Assembly: GCA_013350335.1 (NCBI GenBank)
Contig: CM023537.1
Span: forward strand, 48,420,111 to 48,484,110
Reading direction: 5' to 3'
Length of the DNA stretch: 64,000 nt
From: Chimonanthus salicifolius
Lineage: Eukaryota > Streptophyta > Magnoliopsida > Laurales > Calycanthaceae
Positions 10,331 through 21,599 of this stretch are shown one piece after another (the first letter of the stretch is position 1; each line of letters starts with the position of its first letter). Both the position numbers and the translations under genes were made by a program. Below the pieces are notes generated by a model. That model searched no databases, had not been told where the DNA came from, and was given only the letters and a program-made list of their open reading frames with translations.

Positions 10331-12392
10331 GTTGTGAGACCTCCACATAGTTCAAGCCAAGCACCTTCTGGGTTCCAGCCTCAATCTCAGCAAGCCTCAA
10401 GAGCATCATTTGCATCAAATAGTCCACATCAGGGACCCAAGCAGGGTAGGGGCCGTGGGCGCCCAGGCCAAATGACACAGAGTCAGTTATTTGCTTTGAC
10501 ACCCCAGACTGAAGAGCCCGAGGAACCGTCCGTCATGCAAGGTACTTTATTATTATTCAGTTCTTGGTCTAGAGTATTATTTGATACTGGTGATACACAT
10601 TCGTTTATTGCTTCTCAGTTTGCTTATAATTTGGGTCTGAACTTTGAGTTGATGAATAAACTTCTTTGTGTTGCATCCCCATTGGGACTAAAGACTAGAG
10701 TGGATCAAGTGTTTAGATCATGTGTCTTGACACTGGGTGACATTGAACTAGAATTTGATTTGTTAGTGTTGAATATGTCGGGATTTGATGTAATCCTTGC
10801 CATGGACTGGTTGTTTACTCATCGAATCTCAATGGACTGTTTTAGTAGAAAAATATTTGGTTGTTCTCCTTCAGCTATAAAGTTTGTCGCCCCATCTTAT
10901 GATCTAAAATTAAATAATTTTGGTAGAGATTCTAGTATACAAAGTTTGGTAGCCAGTTTGGGTTGGGAAGATGCGAGGGTGACTAAAATAGATTTACCTC
11001 GGGTGGTGTACGAACTCCCTGATGTATTTCCTGAGAAATTGACAGAATTACCACCACACCGTGAAGTCGAGTTTGTCATAGACCTATTCCCTGGCAGTTC
11101 ACCCATTTCAATTGCACCATATAGAATGGCACCAGCGGAACTCAGAGAATTAAGGACCCAACTACAGGAACTACAGGAAATTGGCTTCATACGTCCAAGT
11201 ACATCTCCTTGGGCCATGTCAGCCTTATTTGCAAATAAAAAAATGGGTCACTGAGAATGTGCATCGATTATAGACGGTTGAATAAAGTCACAGTGAAGAA
11301 TAAATACACATTGCCAAGGATTGACGATCTGTTTGATCAGCTGAGAGGATCCCGCTATTTTTCCAAAATTGACCTTCGGTCAGGATATCATCAGCTAAGA
11401 ATTAGAGAAACTGATATCCCAAAGACAACCTTTCACACACGTTTTGGACATTTCAAATTTGTCGTGATGCCATTTGGGGTAACAAATGCTCCTGCCACAT
11501 TCATGAACCTCATGAACACAGTCTTTAAACCATACCTTGACCGGTTTGTTGTAGTGTTCATTGATGATATATTGGTGTATTCAGCCACAGGGGAGGAGCA
11601 TGAGCAACATATGAGGCTTGTCCTTCAAGCGTTGTGTGAGTACAAATTGTATACAAAGTTGAGCAAATGTGACTTTTGGTTTTCAAGCGTGCAATTCCTT
11701 AGACATGTGATATCTGGTGAAGGTATAGCTGTAGATCCTGCCAAGGTTGAAGTGGTAATGAGTTGGGAAAGACCAAAAAATGTTTTTGAGATCTGCAGTT
11801 TTCTGGGCTTGGCAGGGTATTACAGACGTTTTATTAAAGATTTTGCTAAGTTGGCAACACTAATGACAAGATCAACTAGAAAAGGAGTGAAGTTTGAATG
11901 GGACGAAGCATATGAGAAGCTTTTCTTGAATTGAAGAGTAGACTGACATCCTCTCCAATACTCATCATTCCAGAGTGAGGTCAGAGTTACACGGTGTATT
12001 GTGATGCATCCCGAGTGGGACTCGGCTATGTTTTAATGCAGATTGGTAGGGTGGTTGCGTACGAGTCTAGACAGTTAAAGGTGCATGAACAAAACTATCC
12101 GACTCATGATCTCGAGTTAGCAGCAGTGGTGTTTGCACTAAAAATCTGGAGGCACTATCTATTTGGGGAACGATTTGAAGTATTTTCAGACCACCAAAAT
12201 CTCAAATATATGTTTACTCAGAAAGATTTAAATTTGAGACAGAGGAGGTGGGTGAAATATTTGTGCGATTATGACTTCGAAATTCTTTACCATCCCAGAA
12301 AAGTAAATGTAGTAGCTGATGCCCTGAGTCAAAAATCTCAAAGTGAGATTGCTAGCTTGACTATCCAAGAACGACAAATGCCAAGAGTTTGA
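10331..12392 (+). pseudogene. Element B protease, reverse transcriptase and RNase H
   Basis: The protease motif is VLFDTGDTHSFIASQF (about 10570-10620). The reverse-transcriptase entry (DVFPEKLTELPPHREVEFVI) is in the same frame as gag. An indel in the A run near 11235 shifts the frame before [20 protein letters not shown] at 11257. The catalytic box [11 protein letters not shown] is at about 11546-11580. A second frameshift near 11930 precedes RNase H ([53 protein letters not shown]) at 11994-12392. A TGA also interrupts the linker near 11976. Catalytic residues remain readable, but no continuous polyprotein exists. Confidence 0.85.
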
Positions 12393-12411
12393 ATCTGGTT
12401 ACAGTCCATAG

Positions 12412-13900
12412 TTGGTTGGAGACAGTGGTACCGTGTGGAACTCTTGTATAGTGTCTCAGCCATATTTGGTGGGCAGAGTATTGAGAACTCAACAGAATGA
12501 CCATGAAGCAGTCAGGTTGAGAAATCAGATAGTCAGTGGTAATGGTCAAGATGGTTGGACAGTACGATCAGATGGAGGGTTGGTTTTTAATGGCAGGTTG
12601 TTTGTACCATCGACTGAGCAGTGTAGAAAGGAAGTACTGCACCACTTCCATCACTCCAAATTCTTAGTGCATCCCGGTGGCACAAAAATGTACTGAGATT
12701 TGAGCCGACAGTTCTGGTGGAGTGGGATGAAGCGTGAGGTGGCATAGTTTGTAGCCACATATCTCACATGTCAGCATGTTAAGTTTGAACGTCAAAAACC
12801 GGGTGGCTTGTCGGACCCCCTTGAAATACATGAGTGGAAATGGGAACACATCACTATGGATTTTGTGACTGGCTTCCCGAGGTCACCAAAGGGTCATGAT
12901 TCAGTTTGGGTGATCGTGGACATATTGACTAAATCTGCTCGTTTCTTGGCCATGAAGAAGACCAACTCTCTAGAGTCATTGAGCAAATTGTACATTAATA
13001 ATATTGTTCGTTTACATGGGATACCGGTGTCAATTGTTTCTGATCGTGATTCGAGGTTTGTGTCGCGATTATGGGAGAGTTACAAAAAGAGTTTGGTACT
13101 CAACTTTGTCTCAGTACAGCTTTCCATCCTCAGATAGACGGGCAGTCGGAACGAACTATCCAAATCTTAAAGGACATGCTCCGTGCTTGTGTACTAGACT
13201 CAAAGGGAAGTTGGGAGTGCCACTTGCCCTTAGTGGAATTTGTCTACAATAACAGTTATCAATCTAGTATTCAGATGGCTCCTTATGAGGCCTTATATGG
13301 TAGGCCGTGCTGTTCTCCATTATGCTGGACAAAGGTCGGAGAGATAGTTTTACTTGGTCCTGATACGGTCAAAAAGACTACTGAGAAAGTGGAATTGATT
13401 AGGCAACATTTATTGACTGCTAGAGCAGACAGAAGAGCTATGCTGACCGTCAACGTAGATCATTGGAGTTTGCTACAGGTGATCATGTTTTTCTCCGAGT
13501 TGCACCACGACATGGCATCCGAAGATTTGGATGTATGGGCAAGCTATCGCCCCGGTATATTGGACCTTTTGAGATCTTAGAACGTATCGGGAAGGTCGCA
13601 TACAAATTTGCCCTCCCTCCGAGGCGTTCTAGAATTCACAATGTCTTCCATGTCTCAATGCTTCGAAAATATGAGCCAGATCTATCACATGTGCTAAGTT
13701 GGATAGATGTGGACATTGACGACAATGTTACCTATGATGAGAGGCCAGTCCGAATATTGGACTCAAGAGAGCAAATCCTACATGGTAAGACCATCCCATT
13801 GGTGAAGGTGCAATAGCAACGTTATGGAGTAGAAGAAGCTACTTGGGTACATGAAGCGAAGATAAGAGAAGAATACCCTGATCTGTTCACTCCAAGAGGT
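12412..13900 (+). pseudogene. Element B integrase and chromodomain-like tail
   Basis: The zinc-binding region ends HHFHHSKFLVHPGGTKMY (to 12696), and a stop follows. The integrase core has [20 protein letters not shown] and [16 protein letters not shown] (12808-13137), then QIDGQSERTIQILKDMLRA in the next frame (13071 on) and APYEALYGRPCCSPLCW. LSPRYIGPFEILERIG and HNVFHVSMLRKYEPDLSHV lie at 13463-13816. A TAG at 13814-13816 interrupts the tail KTIPLVKVQ. The frame continues QRYGVEEATWVHEAKIREEY, a chromodomain-like end as in Tekay-type elements. Several frame changes make it non-functional. Confidence 0.8.
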
Positions 13901-13915
13901 ATGTCTATTTTAAAT

Positions 13916-13948
13916 TTCGAGGACGAAATTTTTAAAAGGAGTTAGTAT
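13916..13948 (+). other. Polypurine-tract region of element B
   Basis: The sequence TTCGAGGACGAAATTTTTAA followed by AAGGAGTTAG directly precedes the LTR start TGTAATGACCC. The GAGGACGAAATTT motif beside the 3' LTR is typical of plant chromoviruses. Confidence 0.7.
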
Positions 13949-14451
13949 TGTAATGACCCAACCCGTCATTTCGGGTTTAATAATGTGATATTTAAAATCC
14001 TAAATACCGCGTATTTAGTTTTGGGTGTATAATTAAAATACCGGCCGTGGATTTTTATATATTCTCAAAACTCCAACTTAGACCCTTATTTTGTGAAAAA
14101 AAAAAAGTAAAATAAAATATGTATATATGTAGTCATGAATATAAATATATATACATAAATAATAATAATAAAATAATATAATTAATTAGTACAATGCCCA
14201 AACCCAAGTGGACCCCACTCAGTCCACTTCCTTTCTTATTCGTGCGCTCAAGAGAAAAAAAAAAAAAGGAAACCACCGTCTTCCTCCCATCACTCTCCCC
14301 TTTCCTCCTTCTCTCAAGAGTCTTCCCCAAATCCCTTTTTTTCTTCGCCATGACAAACGAAACGGCAACGGATTTCTCATCTCTCGCACACGCTCCCTCC
14401 TCTTTCACTCAAATCCCGCGCTCCATTTCCTATCCCTCTTCAACGTGGCAG
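13949..14451 (+). repeat. 3' LTR of element B, 5' portion
   Basis: The LTR starts TGTAATGACCCAACCCGTC at 13949, continues through AT-rich sequence, then a pyrimidine-rich stretch from about 14210. The LTR end found at 9009 (GGGGCGTTACA) is not found downstream. The copy therefore seems cut off where sequence beginning TGTCAGG appears at 14452. The right boundary is inferred. Confidence 0.5.
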
Positions 14452-16661
14452 TGTCAGGTCTCGTATTGTGAACCTATATAGCCTTTTCCATCATTCCTAT
14501 TTCAGTCTAGTGTTAGTGAGTTTAACAAATAACACAATACAAGTGTTGGTTCGAGTCTCCTCACCTCTATCCGTAGAGATTATCACACAATCTGTAAGAT
14601 AAAATAATAATATAAATTTCAACTCAATAGAGTATTTACGAACTACTTCCCATCCCTTCTGCATTTTCCAAGAAAACATGATAAATGTAGTGAATCTCCT
14701 AATTCTTTCTACTCCATTAGATTACGTTAGCAGTTAGTTGTCAGCCATCTAAATCATCACATCAAAATAAAAATATAAAGTAGTCAGTGCCCAGTCTCGT
14801 AGCTTTTCGTGGCCAGGGAAAAGTATCGAGATGGAGCCCAGAGTGTACAGTGTAGGAAATTAAATAAAGTACTCAGTGTCTAAATCTTTTTACCAGCGGG
14901 CGACCATGATCGTCTCAGATGACCACCCAGCGGCGTTTCGCTGCGCTACAGATGGAGATTTTCGGCCGAGAGAGTACAATGAAAGTAATATAAAAAGTAC
15001 TCAGTGCCCCACTTCAAGACCATCGGGTGACTAAGCATCTTCTTAGATGGTATCACCGAGCGACTAAGCTCCACTACTGATGAACCACAGGGTGGCTAAG
15101 CGCCACCTCAAATGGTATCACGAAACGACTAGCGCCACTACTGATGATAGTGTGGCCCAGAAGCTATAATACTGAATTTAAACGCACAATGCGTAAAAAT
15201 AAACGCACAATTGTTAGATGGGGTTAATCTTTTCCCCTTTTTTAATTAAAGGCTGAAAAACAAGTTTTGAACATAAAATAAAATGATTTTAAAGGTATAA
15301 CTAAAAATTTAGGAGAGAAGCCTACCCTCCCTCTATTTTGAAAATTTCAATTTTAAAACCCAATGCTAAGCTATTCTAATTTTAAACTGCTACAGAGTTA
15401 TTAAAATTAAAAATATAATCATTTTGATACCTCACACGCAAAAATCCATTGTGATTTGTCTTTGTTTTGAAAACCCGACATAGACGTGGGAAAGTCGAGC
15501 GTCTGCTGTTGCTGGACGTTTGAGCCGAACGAAAATGAAAAAGAAGGAAAAGAAATAGAAGAAAAGAAGAAGGAGAGAGCGACGGAAGAGAGAGGGTTGT
15601 TGCTGTCTCTTTTTTCTGAAAAGGAAGAGAAGAAAGGGAAAGACAGAGAGAGGCGTTGGAGGCAGTAGTTTTTTTTTTTTTTTCCTTTAACTCTTCCTCA
15701 CGCCTCCTCCTTCCAATTTATAGTCGCATGGAAGTCACCTTGTGCACCCACGTTGCACATCTAGTACTACAGACTAATAGGATAGCATAGATATTATCTT
15801 AAGATTTTTTTATTTTATTATTATTTTCTTTTAAATAATACCTCTTACGTCCTTTGTTAATTCTAAGTATTTAACGGTCCCATTAATTTAATCTAAATAA
15901 TTCAGTAGGTCAGATATTAAATTATAAACATAGTATTAAATTTTGGATAGAAAACTCGGTCAATAACTCAGTGTTTTAATCGAAAAACATCAATTTAACA
16001 AAATTTCTTAATTTTAAAGAATCTCTCAGAGAAAATCTAATTTTATAATTCGATAGATTAATTAGTCTGGTAAAGACATTTTAAAGTTTCAAAGTGTTTC
16101 GAAGTAAAAAATCACTCCATCTAAATGACAGAATATTCGACGGCTCACATTTCTCGACGTAAAATAACTATTAAAAAACTTGATACTTTGGAAATCTGAA
16201 GATACCAAAGGCTCAGTTATATTACAAATTGAATATTAACTCCCTCCGTATATTTTTAGGATTCTGTCTTCCTTATCAAAGTGGGGTTATGCCACCTATA
16301 AAATTTTAGGCAGTGAAAATAGGTAGAATTAGGTCGAGATTGACATTTCATTAAGTCCGGAATTTAAAAATAATATAAGATCTAAAATTTGGGGTTGAAA
16401 TAAGATTAAATGATTAAGTTTCAAAAACAGCCAAGTTTTAACTCTAAAATAATATTATTAATATTCATAACTTATTATTATACCTTTAAAATTTAACTTG
16501 AATGAGTTTTTGGACTCGGATCTAGTCAAACTCATACTCGTTGAGAAGCTCATTTAATATTCTTCATGATTAACATAACAAAAAATATAATTATTGACTA
16601 AAAATATTTAATTAATTAAAATTAGTCTAAATTAACCACTAATTTGGGCTGGAGTATCACA
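14452..16661 (-). repeat. Outer part of element A 5' LTR (second copy of 457-2099)
   Basis: 15055-16661 repeats 457-2099 nearly base for base with small indels and ends in the same TATCACA. Upstream, 14452-15054 has no match to the visible part of the first copy. It carries more units of the same short repeats, such as ATCGGGTGACTAAGC. The piece begins TGTCAGG at 14452, so it could instead be a 2.2-kb solo LTR with TG...CA ends. However, the next bases differ from the A LTR end at 7741, and no TSD flanks it. I prefer a single A LTR split by element B. Confidence 0.6.
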
Positions 16662-17856
16662 CTATCAATCGCCTCTATCTTGAATCACCACTTCACTGGC
16701 TTACCTGCTTACCTGAACCTTCTTGGGTTCAACTTGTGTGGTTCTGTGGATGTATCCCTAAGCATTCGATCTACTTGTGGTTCCTCTTCAACTCTGGCTT
16801 GAAGACCATGGATTGGCTGCATAGTATTGGGTTGGTTGTCAATCCTCATTGCATCTTCTGTACTTGCAGCCATGAGACTTCCAAGCATCTCCTAACTTGC
16901 AACCTTGTTCGCTCTGTGTGGGACCTCCTCATATCTAAGTTCGGATACCATCGTTCTTGCAATGCCTTGCTTGATGATCATGCCTCTCTTGCTCTATCTA
17001 AATCCAGCCGAATTGAGCTGCTTGCAGTTAAGCTCCTTCTTCCTGCGCTGATCTGGCACACCTGGATGGAAAGAAACATGCGCTCCTTCAAGAACTTTTT
17101 TAGCTCACCCTCGATGCTTAAAGGTCAGATTCTTTCTGACATTAGGAACAATTTTTTTTCCTGGCCTCTAATGATGATCTTCAACTTGTGTGCAACTCTT
17201 TTGCTGCTTCTTGGAACCTGCCCCCTCCCATTCCTAACTCTCATCGCAGGCCATCACACATCTCCCCTCCCACCTTGTAGCAGTTTACCAAGACTCTCCT
17301 CTTTGGGATGCTTCCCCATAGCAACTCATTTATCTTTGTTGCTCTTTACATTGGCTACTCTCGTGGTGACTATGGTTTCTACACCAGCCATTTTTTGAGC
17401 AACTCCATCTCCAGTATTCTGATTTTCTGCCAGAGACTCATCATCTTCCTCCAGCATAAGGGCATGCCTGTCCATCATTTGGAGTGTATCAATCCTAATA
17501 CTTTGCTCCCTCTCTCTCAGCAAAATTCTTGCACTTGGAACATCCGTACTCATGTCTCTGCTATCAAACATCTCCTGCTTAGCTTCCGTTGCAGCACTTC
17601 CTTCGCTACACCCCATCTTTTGAAGCTTCTCACCAACTGGGTTAGGGATAAGCCTCCTAATGTCACCTACAGATATGGTTTTTTCGATTCTTTTACTTGA
17701 CTACCTGGCCCATTGTGGGCTCATCTTTTGTTTTGTTTTTTTTTATCTCGGCCCTTTCGCACATGCCATGCTATGGGCTCCATCTCTTGTAAATGTTTGG
17801 GGATTTCCTCGTTTTTGAATGATACTTACCCTTACGTTAAAAAAAAAAAAAAAATT
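16662..17856 (+). pseudogene. LINE ORF2 3' end (zinc-binding RT domain, RNase H, poly-A tail)
   Basis: The plus-strand frame from 16736 shows the plant LINE reverse-transcriptase zinc-binding domain: the CIPKHSIYLWFLFNSGLKT stretch, HCIFCTCSHETSKHLLTC and VWDLLISKFG, then LIWHTWMERNMRSFKNF. After a frameshift near 17260 a degenerate RNase H-like region runs to 17700 (IRTHVSAIKHLLLSFRC). A short 3' UTR ends in ACCCTTACGTT followed by an A run at about 17841-17855, as L1-type plant LINEs do. The coding part begins exactly at the LTR terminus of element A, so A probably inserted into this LINE. The rest of ORF2 would then lie left of the window. Confidence 0.75.
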
Positions 17857-18791
17857 TCAAATTCGAGTCGGGTCGGGTTACAGGAAAAAAAGGGGCATAA
17901 TATTCGACTCGGGTTGGGTTTAAAAATTTAAGATGAACCCAACCCGACCCGAATCCCATTAATATATAATAGGTTTTTCCCTTCTTTCATCCCTAACCCT
18001 AGTTGTCGCCGTTTTCTATTCTCCCACTTCATGCACCATTTCCTTTCTCACTCTACTTCCTGCGTCGTTTTTTTTTACCTCTCCCTCTTTCTCTCATCTG
18101 TCTCTCTCGTATTCTCTATTTTCTCTCGTCTCTTCCTCTCTTTTCTCGTCTTTCGTCTCTCCTCTATGCATTCTTTCATCTCTCTCTCCTTTTCTCTCTA
18201 TTCTCTCTGATTCCACTTCCATAATCATTTGCAAATCTGAGGAATGTGAGACACCATGTGAGCTTGGTTTTTGGCCGTGTATTGCAAGGAAAGGGGTTTG
18301 ATCTGTGGCTGGGCTTTAAACTCAGATTTTCATCAAATTATAGATGATTTTTAGGCTTTAAGACAACAACAAGATCGGATTTTAAGCTCAAATTATCATC
18401 AAATTATGGATGTTTTTTAGGCTTTAAGACACCAACAAGATCTGGGTGGAATGGATGCAAATCCAACATCAAATTTCTAAGATTTGGGCGATTATTGGAG
18501 ATCTCAGTAGGTTCTCTCTCTAAAACAGACTAGGCTCGACGTCTGGTCGGACTCATTCTTGGGTTCGAGGCAGGGTTGGGTTGAGTTCTATAGTTCAGAT
18601 TACTAATTCAGGTTGGGTTGAATTGGATTCTGCACTTGAATTACTAATTCGAGTCGAATCCAATTCATCCATTTTTTACATGAGTTGCACTTGGGTTATT
18701 AATTCGAGTGGATCCGGTTCACCCATTTTTTTACATGACTTAGAGTTGGGATTATCAAAAGTCGGCCGTACCCGCGCGAGTTTCAGCCTTA
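17857..18791. mobile_element. hAT-type non-autonomous element, remnant
   Basis: Both ends are rich in CGGGTCGGGTT and CCCAACCCGACCCGAA strings, as in the element at 60841-61554. The right end, GTTTCAGCCTTA (18780-18791), matches the terminal repeat TAAGGNTGAAAC of that family. The left terminus is missing, lost at or displaced by the LINE poly-A tail. The interior holds pyrimidine-rich sequence and two copies of a roughly 60-base unit (AAATTATNGATG...TAGGCTTTAAGACA, near 18330-18440). Confidence 0.5.
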
Positions 18792-19121
18792 CGTGGAACA
18801 GATGAGTCTCTCCGAGTTTTCCAAAAACGAAAACACTACGAGAAGAGAGAGAAGGAGAAGAAAATGGAGACGAAGGCGAAGTAATTTGGAGGTCTCGGGT
18901 TTGAGAGATGAGACTCGAGAGCGGTGCGAAGAGAGACTTGGCATCAAAATCTTCGTCAGCAACTGAGGCTGACGACACAAAAGAGACGCCGCTCGCAGTC
19001 TCTCTCTCTCTCTCACTATTTCTCCCAACTCCTTTTTAACCAACCATACCTACTCTTTCCCTACGTTTCTTTCATTTCTCATTTCCCATTTCCGATCTCT
19101 CTCCTCTTTCTTCTCTGAAAA

Positions 19122-19593
19122 ATGGCGGCGGTGATGCAAGGGATCGGCTCCATTGCCGCTCTGTCTTCAACGGATCCTCTCAGTTCCATGAGATTTCACA
19201 ACCGCGCAAATCACTACCAGGTACTTTTTCCCTGATTCAGATTCCGAAATCCGTTCCAATTTTGATAATTCTTCACTTCAACACTGGATCTCAGGATCTC
19301 TTTATTTTTTCCCTTTTTTCATTTCCTGCTCTTTCTTCGTTTCTCTCCAGTTTCAGATAGGAATGCAAGTGTCTTCATTGTCAGATCTGATGGAAGGTTC
19401 CTCGGTGGTGTGAATCTGAGGCGCTGCAGCGTCAAGAAGCTCGTTCCAAATGCTGTTGCGGTCAGAGTACCTCCTTTTTATTGTTATTCTTCTGTTTGAA
19501 ATATTGATTTTCTGTTTGAATGAATATTGATTTTTTTAATCCGTGGTTTGATTTTCAGGCCCCGGCAGATAGTCCTGCAAGTGCCAAACCTGG
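19122..19593 (+). pseudogene. E1 beta exons 1-3 (transit-peptide region)
   Basis: Exon 1 (19122-19220) starts MAAVMQGIGSIAALSS, like other plastid E1 beta transit peptides, and ends CAG before gtactt. Exon 2 (19351-19460) reads SDRNASVFIVRSDGRFLGG and then KKLVPNAVA in the frame that fits exon 3. Exon 3 (19559-19593) gives APADSPASAKPG and joins exon 4 as [10 protein letters not shown]. Joining exon 1 to exon 2 at the visible sites leaves the total one base short of the needed frame. A lost G at the exon 1 donor would explain it. The ATG at 19122 follows a pyrimidine-rich 5' leader with a CT repeat (19000-19015). Confidence 0.7.
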
Positions 19594-20825
19594 GTATGAT
19601 GTACAGAAATTTCAAATGTTCCATTTCTATGTCTTTCAATTTTGATGCTAGTGATGTTGTTGAGGAATTATTCTGTCAATTTTATCAGGCACTTTCAAAT
19701 TTGAGTATATTATTGTACATGTGTATCACAATACATTGTCATGATAGATTCTGTCACATGCACATTTACTATTTTTGCAGTAGATGCTATATGGCCATTC
19801 CGATATGCCTTGAGCCCCACCAGGCCAATTTAAACTGTCTATTGTGCATGCATGTGGGGCCAGGTTCTTATGGAAACCAAAATTCGGCACAAACCAAAAA
19901 ATGATTCACTCTGAATTTTTCTATGATGTGGCACGTTGCGTAGAAACCTCAAAATGGATGATGTACATGTGTGGACACTGTAGAGACTCATCCGTATCAA
20001 ACACTTGTGGAAAGTCGTGCCCGTTCTTCATGGGCTATTTTAGTGCTCTTTAACATTGTTTTTTAAGATGACCAAAATATTGCAACACATTCTCCCTCTT
20101 AAAACCTTTGTCACCTAGAGTTTAGAGTGAAACTGGTATATTATTTTCTAATGGCGTTATTTTCGTACCTTAATTTCATTTAAAATAAACTTAGATTTAA
20201 TTTTATCTAAATAGGGATGCCATGTCCCCATGTCTTATTTTTGGGTTCATTGTGTTTGACACCTAGATGGACACTGACACTCATACCCATAGTCATGCAA
20301 CGTAGGTGATATGAATCTAGGTCATGTTATAATCAGGTAGGCTGTGGGTTTGGGTAGAGGCAGGTCCTAGAGTTTTTTTTTTTTTTATTGTTTTTGAGGA
20401 GCCAAGTAAAATCTTGGACTCTTCATAAGTAGGATTAGGTTGGGATGTGTTTGGGCTTAATCCAAACCAACAACTTTAAAATCTAACCTCAAATATCCAA
20501 TTTAAATCTAAGCTCAAAAGTACAGTGAATTCTGTGGCAGACTTCACTTAATAAAACCACAAACCCTTCCATGTCATTCCTCTAGATCTACAATGAATAT
20601 AAATTAGCCCTCTACATAAGCATTCTAATAAAGTGACATGTTATATATAAGTATTGGAACATATTAACTATCAAGTAAACAAATAGACTCTAGATATTGG
20701 AAATATTGAAGATCATATCATATTGTGTGACTGATTATCATATCTAAGGCTATCAAATAGATGGTAAATGAAAAAACAAAATTTTCATTGTTTAATTGTC
20801 AATTTTAAAGGCTTAGATTTGACTA

Positions 20826-21015
20826 AGGTGTCTAGGCCTCTTAGAGAACCAGACTAATCCTCGAGGCATATGCAAGCCTCTTTACCCGCACACACCGTGT
20901 AACTCTACAGGGAGTGGTCCTTTGGGGGGGGAGTGAGAATTGAACTCAGGACTCTTGCTTCCTGAAGTGGATTCTTAGCCATCACTCTAACCCCTTTTGG
21001 TTTCCAAGAATAGAC
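20826..21015 (-). mobile_element. tRNA-derived SINE (Au-like family), copy 1
   Basis: On the minus strand a tRNA-like head (GGTTAGAGTGATGGCTAAGA, then GAGTTCAATTCTCACTC resembling box B) is followed by a conserved body and the tail GAGGATTAGTCTGG...CTAAGAGGCCTAGACACCTTAG. The same head, body and tail recur at 31883-32065, 44275-44400 and 49867-50015. The tail resembles that of angiosperm Au SINEs; the family name is from memory and tentative. Confidence 0.6.
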
Positions 21016-21599
21016 CTCTTTCTTGAGCCAAATCAAGCCAAGATGTGAAATTAAGGGCTTGACCCAATGAGCCAAGCTATAACCCAATTATTTCAATGTT
21101 TTGGCCCCAAATGCAACCTTATAGTGGGCCCCTTTTAGCTCCTTCAAATTTCTCATATGCGACAAGTGTCATTTCCACTATCTCTTCATGTAATTGGCCC
21201 ATATCTTCCATTAATTTTTCTTTTTCATGATCTATGATGGTTAAGATGTCCTCATCACTTGCCAACAAGCTTCCAATAAAACTAGGGATCTGGCGATGAG
21301 TCCCCATCATCATAATGTCATTTAGTGTTTTGATTCTTTACTTTTTTTATTGGAAGGTGGGTGTGGGGTGGTGGTTCAATTGGTTTCCGACCAAGATACT
21401 TACATCTTGTAGATCTAAAGGTTTTCTTTTGAGAAAGTTATATACCCTTTTTGGAGAAAGATCCTTCAATTCCAAGAACATATTCAAGTGGTACTAGTCT
21501 ATGATCCCAAAGATAGATCTAAGTTGGTCTCTTGGAGCTTCAATTATTGAAGCGCATATAAGCATTAAAATGTGAGAAAAATTCTATGTGTGCCATGAT

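Larger units (their letters stand above)
9010..13948 (+). mobile_element. Ty3/gypsy chromovirus (element B), internal region
   Basis: This is a nearly colinear plus-strand element: primer-binding site, gag, protease, reverse transcriptase, RNase H, integrase, chromodomain-like tail and polypurine side. Gag, protease and the start of reverse transcriptase share one frame broken only by stops. Later parts are frameshifted. It lies in the opposite orientation to element A and apparently within A's 5' LTR. It is coding-incompetent, but less degraded than A. Confidence 0.85.

Noticed and set aside
14452..16661. Possible 2.2-kb solo LTR with TGTCAGG...TATCACA ends
   Set aside because: The bases after TGTCAGG differ from the A LTR end at 7741 and flanking 5-mers (GGCAG, CTATC) do not match, so a split A LTR is preferred; not fully excluded.
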